This document shows, in pieces, positions 1 through 8,294 of a stretch of DNA of 64,000 nt. This stretch comes from Bifidobacterium psychraerophilum (GTDB lineage: Bacteria; Actinomycetota; Actinomycetes; Actinomycetales; Bifidobacteriaceae): assembly GCF_000741705.1 (NCBI RefSeq), contig NZ_JGZI01000011.1:1-64000 (forward strand), in the 5' to 3' direction. Positions within the stretch are counted from its first letter, which is position 1. Each line of letters begins with the position of its first letter. The notes beneath the pieces are model-generated. The model saw only the letters and a list, made by a program, of their open reading frames with translations, was not told where the DNA came from and made no database searches. Both the position numbers and the translations under genes were made by a program.

Positions 1-57
1 GTCACCAGTTCAGTGACACGGCGCCCCCAGGCGCACGACGATGGTTTGGTGGGCAGA

Positions 58-1485
58 CTACCCCTTGTTGTTGGCGCTCTCCACGCCGCTGTCTCCGGCG
101 TAATCCACACCCTTGGTCTCCTTCATCAGGATCAGGGAGATCAGGGTGAGCACCGCCGCCACGGCGAGATAGACGCCGACCAGCCATGTGCTACCACCTG
201 CGAGGGTCCACAGGGCCGTTGCGATGATCGGCGCGAGGGCCGCACCGAGGATGGAGCTGACGTTATAGGCGATGGCCGAACCGGTGTAACGCACATTCGT
301 GGGGAACATCTCCGGCAGAAGCGCACCCATCGGGCCGAAGGTAACGCCCATCAGGGAGAAGCCGATGATCAGGAAGGACTCCACCATCGCCCCGTTGAAC
401 GATGTGCCGCCCTTATTGTCCAGGAACAGCGGGAAGGCGAGTGCGAACACGATGATGATCACCGTGATGATGAGCAGCAGCTTGCGCCGCCCCATCGAAT
501 CGGCCAAGGGACCGGAGAACATGGTGAATATGCCGAAGAAGACCACACCGATGATCTGCATGATCACGAAGTCCGTGTAGGTGATACCCAATCCGGCCGG
601 CGATGCGGTCGTGGGTTTCGTGCCATAGGTCAGGCTGAAGGTGGTCATCAGGTAGAAGAGCACATAGGTGGCGAGCATGGCGAAAGTACCGAGCACAACC
701 GCCCTGAAATGATGCTTCATCGTGTCCACGAAGGGCACCTTGACGATTGCGCCACGCTGCTGCGCCTTTTTGAAGGCATCCGATTCCACGAGTTTGAAAC
801 GCACCCACAGGCCGATGGCCACCATCACCGAGGAGAAGATGAAGGGTATGCGCCATCCCCACGAGAGGAAGGCTTCGGACTGCATCAGGCTGCTGGTCGG
901 ATGCGGCAGCAGGAAATTGATGATCAGGAACAGGCCGTTGGCGATGATGAAGCCGATGGGAGCACCAAGCTGCGGGAAGGTGCCGTACCAGGCACGCTTA
1001 CCGGCGGGGGCGTTCTCCGTGGCCACCAATGCGGCACCCGACCACTCGCCGCCTATCGCGAAACCTTGCGTCAAACGCAGCAGCAGCAGCAGGATCGGTG
1101 CGACGATGCCGATGTGGTTGTATGTCGGCAGCAGTCCGATGACGAAGGTCGCGATACCCATGGTCAGCAGGGAGGCGACCAGGGTCGCCTTTCTGCCGCG
1201 CTTGTCCCCCATATGCCCATAGAACACGGCGCCGATGGGTCGCGCGACCATCGCGGCCCCGAAGACGGCGAAGGACGCCAGCAGTGAGGCGGTGTCATTG
1301 GCGACGGGGAAGAACAGCTTGGGAAACACCAGAACCGCTGCTGTCGCATAGACATAGAAGTCATAGAACTCGACGGTGGTACCGACCAGACTGGCGGCGA
1401 TCACCCTTGCCGGCGAATTCAGAGGCTTGGAAACAGGTTTGGACACAGATGCAGGCGCGTTGGCCTGCGAGGACGCTGAAGACAC
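58..1485 (-). CDS. MFS transporter, metabolite:H+ symporter (MHS) type
   Basis: Polytopic membrane protein of 475 aa. It carries the MFS loop 2-3 signature RPIGAVFYGHMGDKRGRK at about residues 82-99 and the early segment GTTVEFYDFYVYATAAVLVF, both typical of the MHS branch (ProP, KgtP and shikimate permease relatives), which imports organic acids, betaines and similar metabolites by proton symport. The GTG at 1485 is chosen because AGAAGG lies 6 bases upstream. The frame stays open further upstream, but that part runs through a terminator hairpin and encodes no recognisable protein. The gene follows a short-chain dehydrogenase and a class III aminotransferase on the same strand, so a metabolite linked to amine catabolism is a reasonable guess. 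The substrate cannot be told from sequence. Confidence 0.85.
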   Translation of the reverse strand: MSSASSQANAPASVSKPVSKPLNSPARVIAASLVGTTVEFYDFYVYATAAVLVFPKLFFPVANDTASLLASFAVFGAAMVARPIGAVFYGHMGDKRGRKATLVASLLTMGIATFVIGLLPTYNHIGIVAPILLLLLRLTQGFAIGGEWSGAALVATENAPAGKRAWYGTFPQLGAPIGFIIANGLFLIINFLLPHPTSSLMQSEAFLSWGWRIPFIFSSVMVAIGLWVRFKLVESDAFKKAQQRGAIVKVPFVDTMKHHFRAVVLGTFAMLATYVLFYLMTTFSLTYGTKPTTASPAGLGITYTDFVIMQIIGVVFFGIFTMFSGPLADSMGRRKLLLIITVIIIVFALAFPLFLDNKGGTSFNGAMVESFLIIGFSLMGVTFGPMGALLPEMFPTNVRYTGSAIAYNVSSILGAALAPIIATALWTLAGGSTWLVGVYLAVAAVLTLISLILMKETKGVDYAGDSGVESANNKG

Positions 1486-1504
1486 GATGACCCTTCTGCT
1501 CGTG

Positions 1505-1540
1505 TAAAAAAACAAAAACCATGACCCAACCGTCATGGTT
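1505..1540 (-). terminator. Intrinsic terminator or attenuator in the transporter leader
   Basis: On the minus strand the 9-bp arms AACCATGAC and GTCATGGTT (1532-1540 and 1517-1525) enclose a 6-base loop and are followed by TTTGTTTTTTT. The U-tract ends only about 8 bases before the Shine-Dalgarno sequence of the transporter gene, leaving no room for a promoter between them. The gene must therefore be read through this hairpin, which suggests conditional termination. It could alternatively end the dehydrogenase transcript, whose stop lies 217 bases upstream. Confidence 0.7.
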
Positions 1541-1610
1541 AACTCTCTGCTCAGGAGCTTCGTCCTTGTGGGATCCCGCTGGACAGTCACCATATCACCA
1601 GCACACCACA

Positions 1611-1639
1611 TATTGAACATCTGTCCACGATGAGAACAA
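1611..1639 (-). promoter_or_regulatory. Candidate promoter with overlapping operator
   Basis: A -35 box TTGTTC (1634-1639), a 17-bp spacer and a -10 box TCAATA (1611-1616) face the transporter gene. An imperfect inverted repeat TGGACA-GA-TGTTCA (1614-1627) covers the 3' half of the spacer and part of the -10 box. A closely similar perfect element lies at 24463-24477. Assigned by eye. Confidence 0.4.
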
Positions 1640-1756
1640 TAAATTGTATTACGTCGCACATTCACATAAGGGTGCCCACCCGGAGGCATGTCATCCCCAT
1701 CATTGCAGATGATGCCATCCCGGTGAGACGCTTAGGCCAAAGCTCCGGTCATGCGA

Positions 1757-2554
1757 TCAGGAACGACGGTCGAGTTTGGTGTAGGATCCCTCAGCCCGTG
1801 GACGGATAACCAGTGAATCGACATCGACGGTGTCCGGCAGATCGACCGCCCAACGGATGGATTCGGCGATGTCACCGGCATGCAGAGGATCGGGGACGCC
1901 TGCATAGACGTCTGCCGCCTTATCCGCATCACCGCCGAACCTCTTGACGGCGAACTCATCGGTTTTGACCATGCCCGGCGAAACATCGATGATGCGTACG
2001 GGTTCGCCGATCTGCTCCAGACGCAGCACACGCGCCATCACACGCTCGGCGAACTTCGAGGCGCAATACCCCGCGCCCCCTTCGTATGGCTCGATTCCCG
2101 CAGTCGAGGAGACGATCAGTACCGTGCCTTCGGATTCCTTCAAGGTCGGCAGCAGCTTCTGCGTGATACGCAGGGTGCCGATCACATTGAGTTCATACAT
2201 GGCCCGCCAATCATCGAGATCGGCACTGGCGACCGGATCCTTGCCTATCGCGCCGCCTGCGCAATTGATCAGCGCCTTGACCGGTCCTTCGGCGATGATC
2301 CGGCGAACGGCCGCGTCGGTCGACTCTTCATCCGTGATGTCACAGACCACATAACTGCCGACTCCGCCTGACGACTCGATCTCATCCACCAGGGCTTCCA
2401 ACTTGTCCTGACGCCTGGCCAGAAGCACCACCTGCCATCCGTCCTTCGCCAGCACCCTTGCCGTCTCGGCACCGATACCACTCGAAGCACCGGTCACCAC
2501 CGCACGTCTGCCCCCGTCGAATGCATGTTCCCGTGTCGTCGACACCTCAGTCAT
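1757..2554 (-). CDS. Short-chain dehydrogenase/reductase (SDR)
   Basis: Classical SDR of 265 aa. The NAD(P)-binding motif TGASSGIG is at residues 21-28, NCAG at 98-101, the catalytic Ser near 149-150, and Tyr163 and Lys167 within YCASK. The family interconverts alcohols and carbonyl compounds. The region after the glycine-rich loop (LLARRQDKLEAL) suggests NADP(H) preference. ATG at 2554 is used because AGGAG lies 8 bases upstream; the 17 codons before it look non-coding. The gene sits between a class III aminotransferase and a transporter on the same strand, with gaps of 135 and 271 bases, so it might reduce the carbonyl product of transamination. Substrate unknown. Confidence 0.85.
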   Translation of the reverse strand: MTEVSTTREHAFDGGRRAVVTGASSGIGAETARVLAKDGWQVVLLARRQDKLEALVDEIESSGGVGSYVVCDITDEESTDAAVRRIIAEGPVKALINCAGGAIGKDPVASADLDDWRAMYELNVIGTLRITQKLLPTLKESEGTVLIVSSTAGIEPYEGGAGYCASKFAERVMARVLRLEQIGEPVRIIDVSPGMVKTDEFAVKRFGGDADKAADVYAGVPDPLHAGDIAESIRWAVDLPDTVDVDSLVIRPRAEGSYTKLDRRS

Positions 2555-2689
2555 ATCGCATCTCCTCAGATATTCGAGCATTGTTGCTCCCGCACCAACC
2601 ATCAACAGGCTAACCCATCATGACCGGACCGCGCATCCCTTGATTCCAACGGCATATCCGCCGCGCGGCACCGCCAATTCACACAAGCC

Positions 2690-4015
2690 TCAGCATCCGG
2701 TCGCCGTCAGCACCTCGTCCAGTATCGCGATGCCCGCTTTCGCCTCGTCATCCGTGATCACGCATGGAGGCACCACATGGATGCGGTTGTCGTGCACGTC
2801 GACGAGCAGGCCCGATTCCTTCGCCTTCGTATGGATGGCGGCCATGGTTGCCGCATCAAGCATATGTTTATCGTCCCGGCTCGAAACCATCTCCACAGCC
2901 CACATCACGCCCTTGCCCCGCACATCGCCTATATGCCGATGCCTGAGCTTCAGATCTTCGAGACCCGGTCCGATGACCTTCTCGCCGACCCGACGGGCAT
3001 TGGCGACGATGCCCTCCTCCTCCATGGCCTCCTGCGCCGCGACGATGGAGGCCATGGCCAGAGGATGACCGGAATAGGTGAGACCACCCGGGAATACACG
3101 CTCATCGAAAGCATGCGCCACCTCATCGGAGAAGATGACCCCACCGGCCGGAACATAGCCCGAATTGCATCCCTTGGCGAAGGTGATCAGATCCGGCTCA
3201 TAGTCGAATGCATCCAGTGCGAACCACTCCCCGGTACGGCCGAATCCCGCCATCACCTCATCGGTGATCATCAGAATGCCGTACTTCCTCGTGATCTCAC
3301 GCACACCTTCGAAATACCCGTCCGGAGGCACCATGACCCCGGCGGTTCCCGGAATGGACTCCAGCAGCACCGCGGCAACGGTGTCCGGCCCTTCAAAACG
3401 CAGCACCTGTTCGAAATGCTCCAGGGCGCGGGCGCATTCCTCATCCTCGCTTTCGGCGAAGAAAGGCGAACGGTAGAGATACGGGGTCATCACATGCACA
3501 TGGCCACGCGAATAGTCGTTCGGCTTGCGTCTCCAGTCACCGGTCGCCGCGATGGCCGCACCGGTGTTGCCGTGATAGCTCCGATATGACGAGATGATCT
3601 TGTCCCGACCGGTGAACTGCCGCGCCGCACGTATGGCATTCTCGTTGGCGTCGGCGCCCGCATTCGTGAAGAACACCTTGCTGAAGCCTTCCGGCGCCCG
3701 TTTCGCAACCAGGCTGGCCGCACGGCCGCGTGCCAGATTCGCATACCCGGGACCGAGCGTGCACATCAGTCTGGCCTGCTCCACGATGCCTTCAATCACC
3801 CGTGGATGCTGGTATCCGATATTCACATTCACCAGCTGGCTGGTGAAATCCAAGTACTCACGACCCTGCCCATCAACCAGGGTGGAGCCATGCCCGGAAA
3901 CGATTTCGAAAGGATGCACCTTCCCCTGCGCACTCCAGGAGTGGAACACGTGCGCCTTGTCCAAAGCCGAAGCATCATCCCAAATCGTCGAATCTCCGGG
4001 AAAATCGTGTCCCAT
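2690..4015 (-). CDS. Class III (omega) aminotransferase, PLP-dependent
   Basis: Complete fold-type I aminotransferase of 441 aa. The cofactor aspartate is D252 in LMITDEVMAGFGRTG and the Schiff-base lysine is K281 in FAKGCNSGYVPAGG. The N-terminal segment LVNVNIGYQHPRVIEG resembles taurine/beta-alanine:pyruvate and putrescine-type enzymes, which move a terminal amino group to a 2-oxo acid. ATG at 4015 follows GGGGGAG by 6 bases, making it a better start than one 6 codons earlier. It heads a three-gene same-strand set with the dehydrogenase and the transporter. It is one of three class III enzymes in this window and differs clearly from the other two. The amino donor cannot be assigned. Confidence 0.88.
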   Translation of the reverse strand: MGHDFPGDSTIWDDASALDKAHVFHSWSAQGKVHPFEIVSGHGSTLVDGQGREYLDFTSQLVNVNIGYQHPRVIEGIVEQARLMCTLGPGYANLARGRAASLVAKRAPEGFSKVFFTNAGADANENAIRAARQFTGRDKIISSYRSYHGNTGAAIAATGDWRRKPNDYSRGHVHVMTPYLYRSPFFAESEDEECARALEHFEQVLRFEGPDTVAAVLLESIPGTAGVMVPPDGYFEGVREITRKYGILMITDEVMAGFGRTGEWFALDAFDYEPDLITFAKGCNSGYVPAGGVIFSDEVAHAFDERVFPGGLTYSGHPLAMASIVAAQEAMEEEGIVANARRVGEKVIGPGLEDLKLRHRHIGDVRGKGVMWAVEMVSSRDDKHMLDAATMAAIHTKAKESGLLVDVHDNRIHVVPPCVITDDEAKAGIAILDEVLTATGC

Positions 4016-4178
4016 AGTGCACTCCCCCACCATTCATGTAGTCGATTACCTCAGTGACAGGTATTCATCGGATACATCACGATTCTTCGGCATGAACATT
4101 TCCCGGTGATTTCGGCTCGCGAAATTCTCTTCGCAGGAAGGCGCGTCTGCTCGCCCAGGATTTGTATCCATCGTGCGT

Positions 4179-4184
4179 GATACT
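4179..4184 (+). promoter_or_regulatory. Candidate -10 box of the SRAP gene
   Basis: GATACT lies exactly 6 bases before the ATG at 4191, which has no Shine-Dalgarno sequence. That is the spacing expected of a leaderless transcript. No convincing -35 box is seen, so support is weak. Confidence 0.3.
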
Positions 4185-4190
4185 GGGAAT

Positions 4191-4856
4191 ATGTGTGGAA
4201 GATTCGCCGCAAGCCTCGACTATCCCTCCCTTGCCGCCCGTTTCGGCACGGCGATGGAAGGCGGTCTCCCCTCTCCATCATGGAACATCAGCCCTTCCCA
4301 ACGCATAGCGGTCATCGCCCAGGACGAGCAGGGCGGGAGGCATCTGACTGCCGCGACCTGGGGGCTGGTGCCGACCGCCTCACCCACCCGAAATCTTGGC
4401 TATCCGACGCATAACGCGCGGATCGAAAGCGCGCTGAGCAAACAGACATTCGCCGCCGCGGCGCGTGCACGCCGAGTCATCATTCCGGCGACGGGATACT
4501 ACGAGTGGAGCAAGGACCATCAGCCCTACTATTTCCGCAAGAACTCGCAGGAGGCGCTGCTCATCGCCGGATTGTGCTCATGGTGGCGGGAGGATGAGGA
4601 CTCACCCTGGGAGTTGACGGCGACGATACTGACGACCGAGGCCGTCGGTCGGGCTGCCGAGGTGCATCATCGCATGCCCGTGTTGATACCGGACGATCTT
4701 GCCGAGGAATGGATGGATCCGTCAAGCGACGCCGAGGAGGTCTTCGCACGCGTGGCCGAGGAAGGTCCCACGCTGTCGCGGCGTTTGCTCTCACACCCGG
4801 TTCGCCCGCTCACCGGTCGGGATGACGCCGGACTCACCGACGCGATCTCGATCTGA
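4191..4856 (+). CDS. SRAP domain protein (HMCES/YedK family)
   Basis: The 221-aa protein begins MCGRF, and the start is fixed by the family: after removal of Met, Cys2 is the catalytic residue that forms a covalent DNA-protein crosslink with abasic sites in single-stranded DNA. Further family landmarks are NISPSQRIAVI, TWGLVP, NARIES, RVIIPATGYYEW (with the conserved Glu) and HHRMPVL near the C-terminus (the conserved His). The role is protection of abasic sites at replication forks. It is transcribed divergently from the aminotransferase gene and convergently with the Ppx/GppA gene. No Shine-Dalgarno sequence precedes the ATG. Confidence 0.93.
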   Translation: MCGRFAASLDYPSLAARFGTAMEGGLPSPSWNISPSQRIAVIAQDEQGGRHLTAATWGLVPTASPTRNLGYPTHNARIESALSKQTFAAAARARRVIIPATGYYEWSKDHQPYYFRKNSQEALLIAGLCSWWREDEDSPWELTATILTTEAVGRAAEVHHRMPVLIPDDLAEEWMDPSSDAEEVFARVAEEGPTLSRRLLSHPVRPLTGRDDAGLTDAISI

Positions 4857-4914
4857 GCGCTGCGAAGGGCATCCGAGGGCGCAATGGACGCGGCTCGGGT
4901 GGCTACGGCATCCC

Positions 4915-5883
4915 CTAGAAGCCCAGGCGGGTACGTCCGAATTGGTCCAGCCAACGCAGGATGGCGCCTTCGCGCAACGCCCACGGGCAGATTTCAACCT
5001 GCTCCACGCCGAGTCTGCGCATGATCTCCGAGGCGACGATGCCGCCGCCGACGATCTGCACGGTGCGCTCAACGGTGATACCCGGCAGCGCGACCCGCTG
5101 CTCCGGGGAGATGGCGGCCAGGCGCGGGATCCAATCATCCAATTGCTCCCGTGTCATGATCCAAGTGTCATCACCGCCGGGCGAGCGCACCTGGTTACCG
5201 GCCAAACGCGCCAGCGAGCGGAAGGTCTTCGATGTGGCGACGGCATGGTTGGGGTTCGTCTCGCCGTCATACGATTTGCCGATCGGTTCCAGAATCTCCC
5301 GGACCTTGGCGCGGACGGAATCCAGCGCCTTGGAGGAAGCCATACCCTCCGGCAGCAGCTCCCTGGTGATTCTTCCGGCTCCGGCAGGAACCGACATGGC
5401 AAGGGAAGGGTCCTCATCGCTACCCAGCGCGACCTCCAGGGATCCCCCACCGATGTCCAGAACCAGCAGGCGCCCGGCATCCCAACCGTACCAACGTCTG
5501 GCGGCGAGGAAGGTGAGACGGGCCTCATCATTACCGGAGAGCACCGCAACCCCCTGGCCGATGCGCTGCTCGATCTGCTGCAGGATCTTATTGCCGTTGG
5601 GAGCCTCACGGAGGGCGGAGGTCGCCATCGGAAGCAGCTGTGTGACGTTGTATTCCTCGGCCAGTTTCATACCCCGGTCCACACCGCCCAGAATCGCCTC
5701 GGCGCCCGATTTCTTGATGCTGCCATCCTCTTTGAGGTACTGCATCAGCCGAACCGTGGATTTGGCGGATGCCTCGGGATCCGGTCTGGAACCGGGAGCC
5801 GCATCGACGATCAACATATGGATCGTGTTGGAGCCGATATCAAGCACACCCAAGCGGGTACTGTCCGAACGATGTTTAGCCAT
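4915..5883 (-). CDS. Ppx/GppA-family phosphatase
   Basis: The 322-aa protein belongs to the ASKHA superfamily branch containing exopolyphosphatase and guanosine pentaphosphate phosphohydrolase. The first nucleotide-binding loop is GVLDIGSNTIHMLIVD near the N-terminus. The second phosphate loop is LLVLDIGGGSLEVALG, with the catalytic Glu typically found just before it within SGNDEARLTF. At this length it is a short actinobacterial form without the C-terminal domain of E. coli Ppx. Such proteins hydrolyse polyphosphate or (p)ppGpp, and sequence alone does not decide which. ATG at 5883 (MAKHRS) leaves a normal family N-terminus. Peptide deformylase and glmM lie upstream on the same strand. Confidence 0.85.
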   Translation of the reverse strand: MAKHRSDSTRLGVLDIGSNTIHMLIVDAAPGSRPDPEASAKSTVRLMQYLKEDGSIKKSGAEAILGGVDRGMKLAEEYNVTQLLPMATSALREAPNGNKILQQIEQRIGQGVAVLSGNDEARLTFLAARRWYGWDAGRLLVLDIGGGSLEVALGSDEDPSLAMSVPAGAGRITRELLPEGMASSKALDSVRAKVREILEPIGKSYDGETNPNHAVATSKTFRSLARLAGNQVRSPGGDDTWIMTREQLDDWIPRLAAISPEQRVALPGITVERTVQIVGGGIVASEIMRRLGVEQVEICPWALREGAILRWLDQFGRTRLGF

Positions 5884-5947
5884 GATTCTCGACCTTAGCA
5901 AGCACCGTAGTCGTCGGGTCATTCACCACCGTGCGAGCACGGTCCTA

Positions 5948-6664
5948 TCAGAGCGTGAAACCCAGTTCCTTGGCGGCATCGCGCGGAACAGGATCATAGG
6001 CCCATAGCTCTTCGAGGTTCTCATTGCTGGTCAGGCTGCGGATCTCCGCCTTATCGATATAGATTTCACCGGAGAGATGATCCGTCTCATGCTGGAATAT
6101 ACGTGCCGGCCACCCATGCAGATGTTCCTCGTGCTGCTTGCCTTGGGCATCCTGCCAGCGTGCAGTGATATCCAGCCAACGTCTACGGACCGCCTGGTAG
6201 CCATCGAAGGAGAGGCATCCCTCGTAGAAGCTCCTGGTCTGGGTCCCTATTGGCTCGTAAGTCGGATTGATGATCTCGTGGAAGGGGAGCTCCGCTATCT
6301 CACGCGGATCCTCGCCCGCGTCGTCGGGATCATCCCCACCCTCGTCCTCGTACTCATCGGACTCCGCTTCCGCATCGTCCTCATCACCGTCGTCACGCAC
6401 ATGGTCCTCGACAACCGCAATCGCCAGCCCCAGACCGATCTGCGGTCCGGCAAGGCCAACGCCCGGTGCCTCCAGCATCGTCGCCCGCATGGCTTCGATC
6501 AACCTGTGCAGGGTTCTGCGGGAGAGCTGCCCCCGCAACGCCTCGGTGGGCTGACGGAGCACCGCTTCGCCCATCTGCACGATGGGAAGCAGATGATTCC
6601 TTCCCGCATCATGCAGAAGCTGCTCCACCTCCCGGTCCAGCGTCGATCGTGTTCGCATCGCCAT
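5948..6664 (-). CDS. def: Peptide deformylase with an acidic insertion
   Basis: This enzyme removes the N-formyl group from nascent proteins. All three metal-site motifs are present: GVGLAGPQIG (motif 1, with the usual second Ala replaced by Gly), EGCLS (Cys ligand) and QHETDHLSG (two His ligands and the catalytic Glu). The protein is 238 aa, longer than typical 165-200 aa deformylases. Part of the excess is an almost entirely Asp/Glu stretch of about 30 residues, roughly 95-125, between motifs 1 and 2. The likely start is 6664, with AAGGAT upstream; a second ATG two codons later is also possible. It lies between glmM and the Ppx/GppA gene. Confidence 0.92.
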   Translation of the reverse strand: MAMRTRSTLDREVEQLLHDAGRNHLLPIVQMGEAVLRQPTEALRGQLSRRTLHRLIEAMRATMLEAPGVGLAGPQIGLGLAIAVVEDHVRDDGDEDDAEAESDEYEDEGGDDPDDAGEDPREIAELPFHEIINPTYEPIGTQTRSFYEGCLSFDGYQAVRRRWLDITARWQDAQGKQHEEHLHGWPARIFQHETDHLSGEIYIDKAEIRSLTSNENLEELWAYDPVPRDAAKELGFTL

Positions 6665-6744
6665 ACCCCGTATCCTTAGTGTCTCTTCATGCCATGGTCG
6701 TCATCGATGCGGCCGCGCGGCCAAGCCGGTAACCCGGGCCCGAA

Positions 6745-8118
6745 CTACAGGCTCAACTCGTCGGCCACAACCTGGGCCAGACGCTCGCATACCTCATCCG
6801 CCTGCTGTTGCGTCTCCGCCTCGGCCATCACGCGCACCAAAGGCTCGGTGCCACTCGGCCTGAGCAGCACCCGCCCGGTTTCGCCAAGCAGGGCCTCCTC
6901 ACGCTTCACGGCTTCCTGAACCTTCGCATTGGTCGGCGCGGCGAGTTTATCGACATTCGGCACATTGATGAGCTGTTGCGGCAACTGTGGGAAGTCCGAA
7001 GCCAGTTCCTTCAGGCTGCGTCCGGTGCGCACCACTTCATTGGCCAGCGTCAGGGCCGTCAGGGTCCCATCGCCCGTCGTCGCGAACTCGCGATTGATGA
7101 CATGCCCCGACTGCTCACCACCCAGTGTGAAACCGCCGCGCAGCATCTCCTCAAGCACATAACGGTCCCCCACGGCCGTCTGAACGGTGGCGATGCCCAT
7201 GTCCTTCAACGCGAGTTTGAGACCGAGGTTGCTCATCACCGTGACCACCAGGGTATTGTTGGCGAGCTTTCCCTCGCGCTGCTTCGCGTGGGCGAGGATT
7301 CCCATGATCTGATCGCCATTGACCATCGTGCCCTCTTCATCGACTGCGAGACAGCGGTCGGCATCGCCGTCGAAAGCCACTCCCATAACCGCATCCGAGG
7401 CCTTCACCATCGCCTGCAGCTGTTCGGGATGGGTGGAACCGGCATGTTTGTTGATGTTGTATCCGTCAGGGGAGGCGTTGATCACCACCACATCCGCTCC
7501 TGCCTGACGCAGAGCCTCAGGTGCCACCACCGATGTCGCACCGTTTGCGCAGTCGGCTACGATGCGCAGACCCGCCAGGGGTTTCGGCCTGGTTTTATCC
7601 GTGCCCGTCGGGGCCACAGAACTAACCAGATGGTCGATATACATATTCGTCGCGGTTACGGTGTCATGGGATACGCGCCCCACACCCTCACCGGTCGGAC
7701 GCTCCCATTCCTGGCCCAGGACCTTCTCTATATCGTCCTCTTTGGTGTCGGCGAGTTTGAAGCCGCCGCGCGCGAAGAACTTGATGCCGTTGTCGGGCAT
7801 CGGATTATGCGAGGCCGAAATGACCGCGCCCATCTCCACGTTCAGCACCGAAGTGAGAAAAGCGATTCCCGGGGTCGGAATGATGCCGACATCGATCACG
7901 TCGAAACCACCCGAACTCATACCCGCAGCCAGTGCGGAAGCCAGGAAGTCACCGGATACACGGGTATCACGACCGATCAGCGCACGACGCCGCCCGCCGT
8001 TCTGGTCGCTGCTTCCCAGCACGCGCACGGCCGCATCACCCAAATCCAAAGCCAACTGCGCTGTCAGTTTTCTATTGGCCAGTCCTCGCACGCCGTCAGT
8101 TCCAAATAGCCTTGGCAT
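6745..8118 (-). CDS. glmM: Phosphoglucosamine mutase
   Basis: The 457-aa enzyme converts glucosamine-6-phosphate to glucosamine-1-phosphate for peptidoglycan precursors. It begins MPRLFGTDGVRGLAN, the standard GlmM N-terminus. It has the phosphoserine loop ISASHNPMPDNG, the metal-binding loop AFDGDADR, the sugar-binding segment GGEQSGH and a C-terminal phosphate-binding RPSGTEP. ATG at 8118 is preceded by GAGGAG at good spacing; the frame remains open upstream but without similarity. It is followed on the same strand by def. Its upstream neighbour is the last gene of the catabolic island, so the boundary between core and accessory DNA lies near 8120-8295. Confidence 0.97.
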   Translation of the reverse strand: MPRLFGTDGVRGLANRKLTAQLALDLGDAAVRVLGSSDQNGGRRRALIGRDTRVSGDFLASALAAGMSSGGFDVIDVGIIPTPGIAFLTSVLNVEMGAVISASHNPMPDNGIKFFARGGFKLADTKEDDIEKVLGQEWERPTGEGVGRVSHDTVTATNMYIDHLVSSVAPTGTDKTRPKPLAGLRIVADCANGATSVVAPEALRQAGADVVVINASPDGYNINKHAGSTHPEQLQAMVKASDAVMGVAFDGDADRCLAVDEEGTMVNGDQIMGILAHAKQREGKLANNTLVVTVMSNLGLKLALKDMGIATVQTAVGDRYVLEEMLRGGFTLGGEQSGHVINREFATTGDGTLTALTLANEVVRTGRSLKELASDFPQLPQQLINVPNVDKLAAPTNAKVQEAVKREEALLGETGRVLLRPSGTEPLVRVMAEAETQQQADEVCERLAQVVADELSL

Positions 8119-8294
8119 CTTGCTCCTCGTCTCTGTGCCTACCACCAAACTACATGGTAACCATGAAGCCCTATGTCTCGGCAAGATGACGCGCAATCGC
8201 CCGGAACTCTCCGCAATTCGCACCCTCCTTCGATTCCCGGTGCCATGCCCCGGTCCACGCAATCGCCTGTATCACAGGGTTGCGGTCAGGCACC

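Noticed and set aside
13-1287. Long open frame on the plus strand opposite the MHS transporter gene
   Set aside because: It is His/Asp/Gln/Arg-rich with no recognisable domain and mirrors the codon pattern of the real gene on the other strand, as expected in GC-rich DNA.
1541-1640. T-box leader before the transporter
   Set aside because: There is no T-box consensus sequence, and the leader is too short for one.
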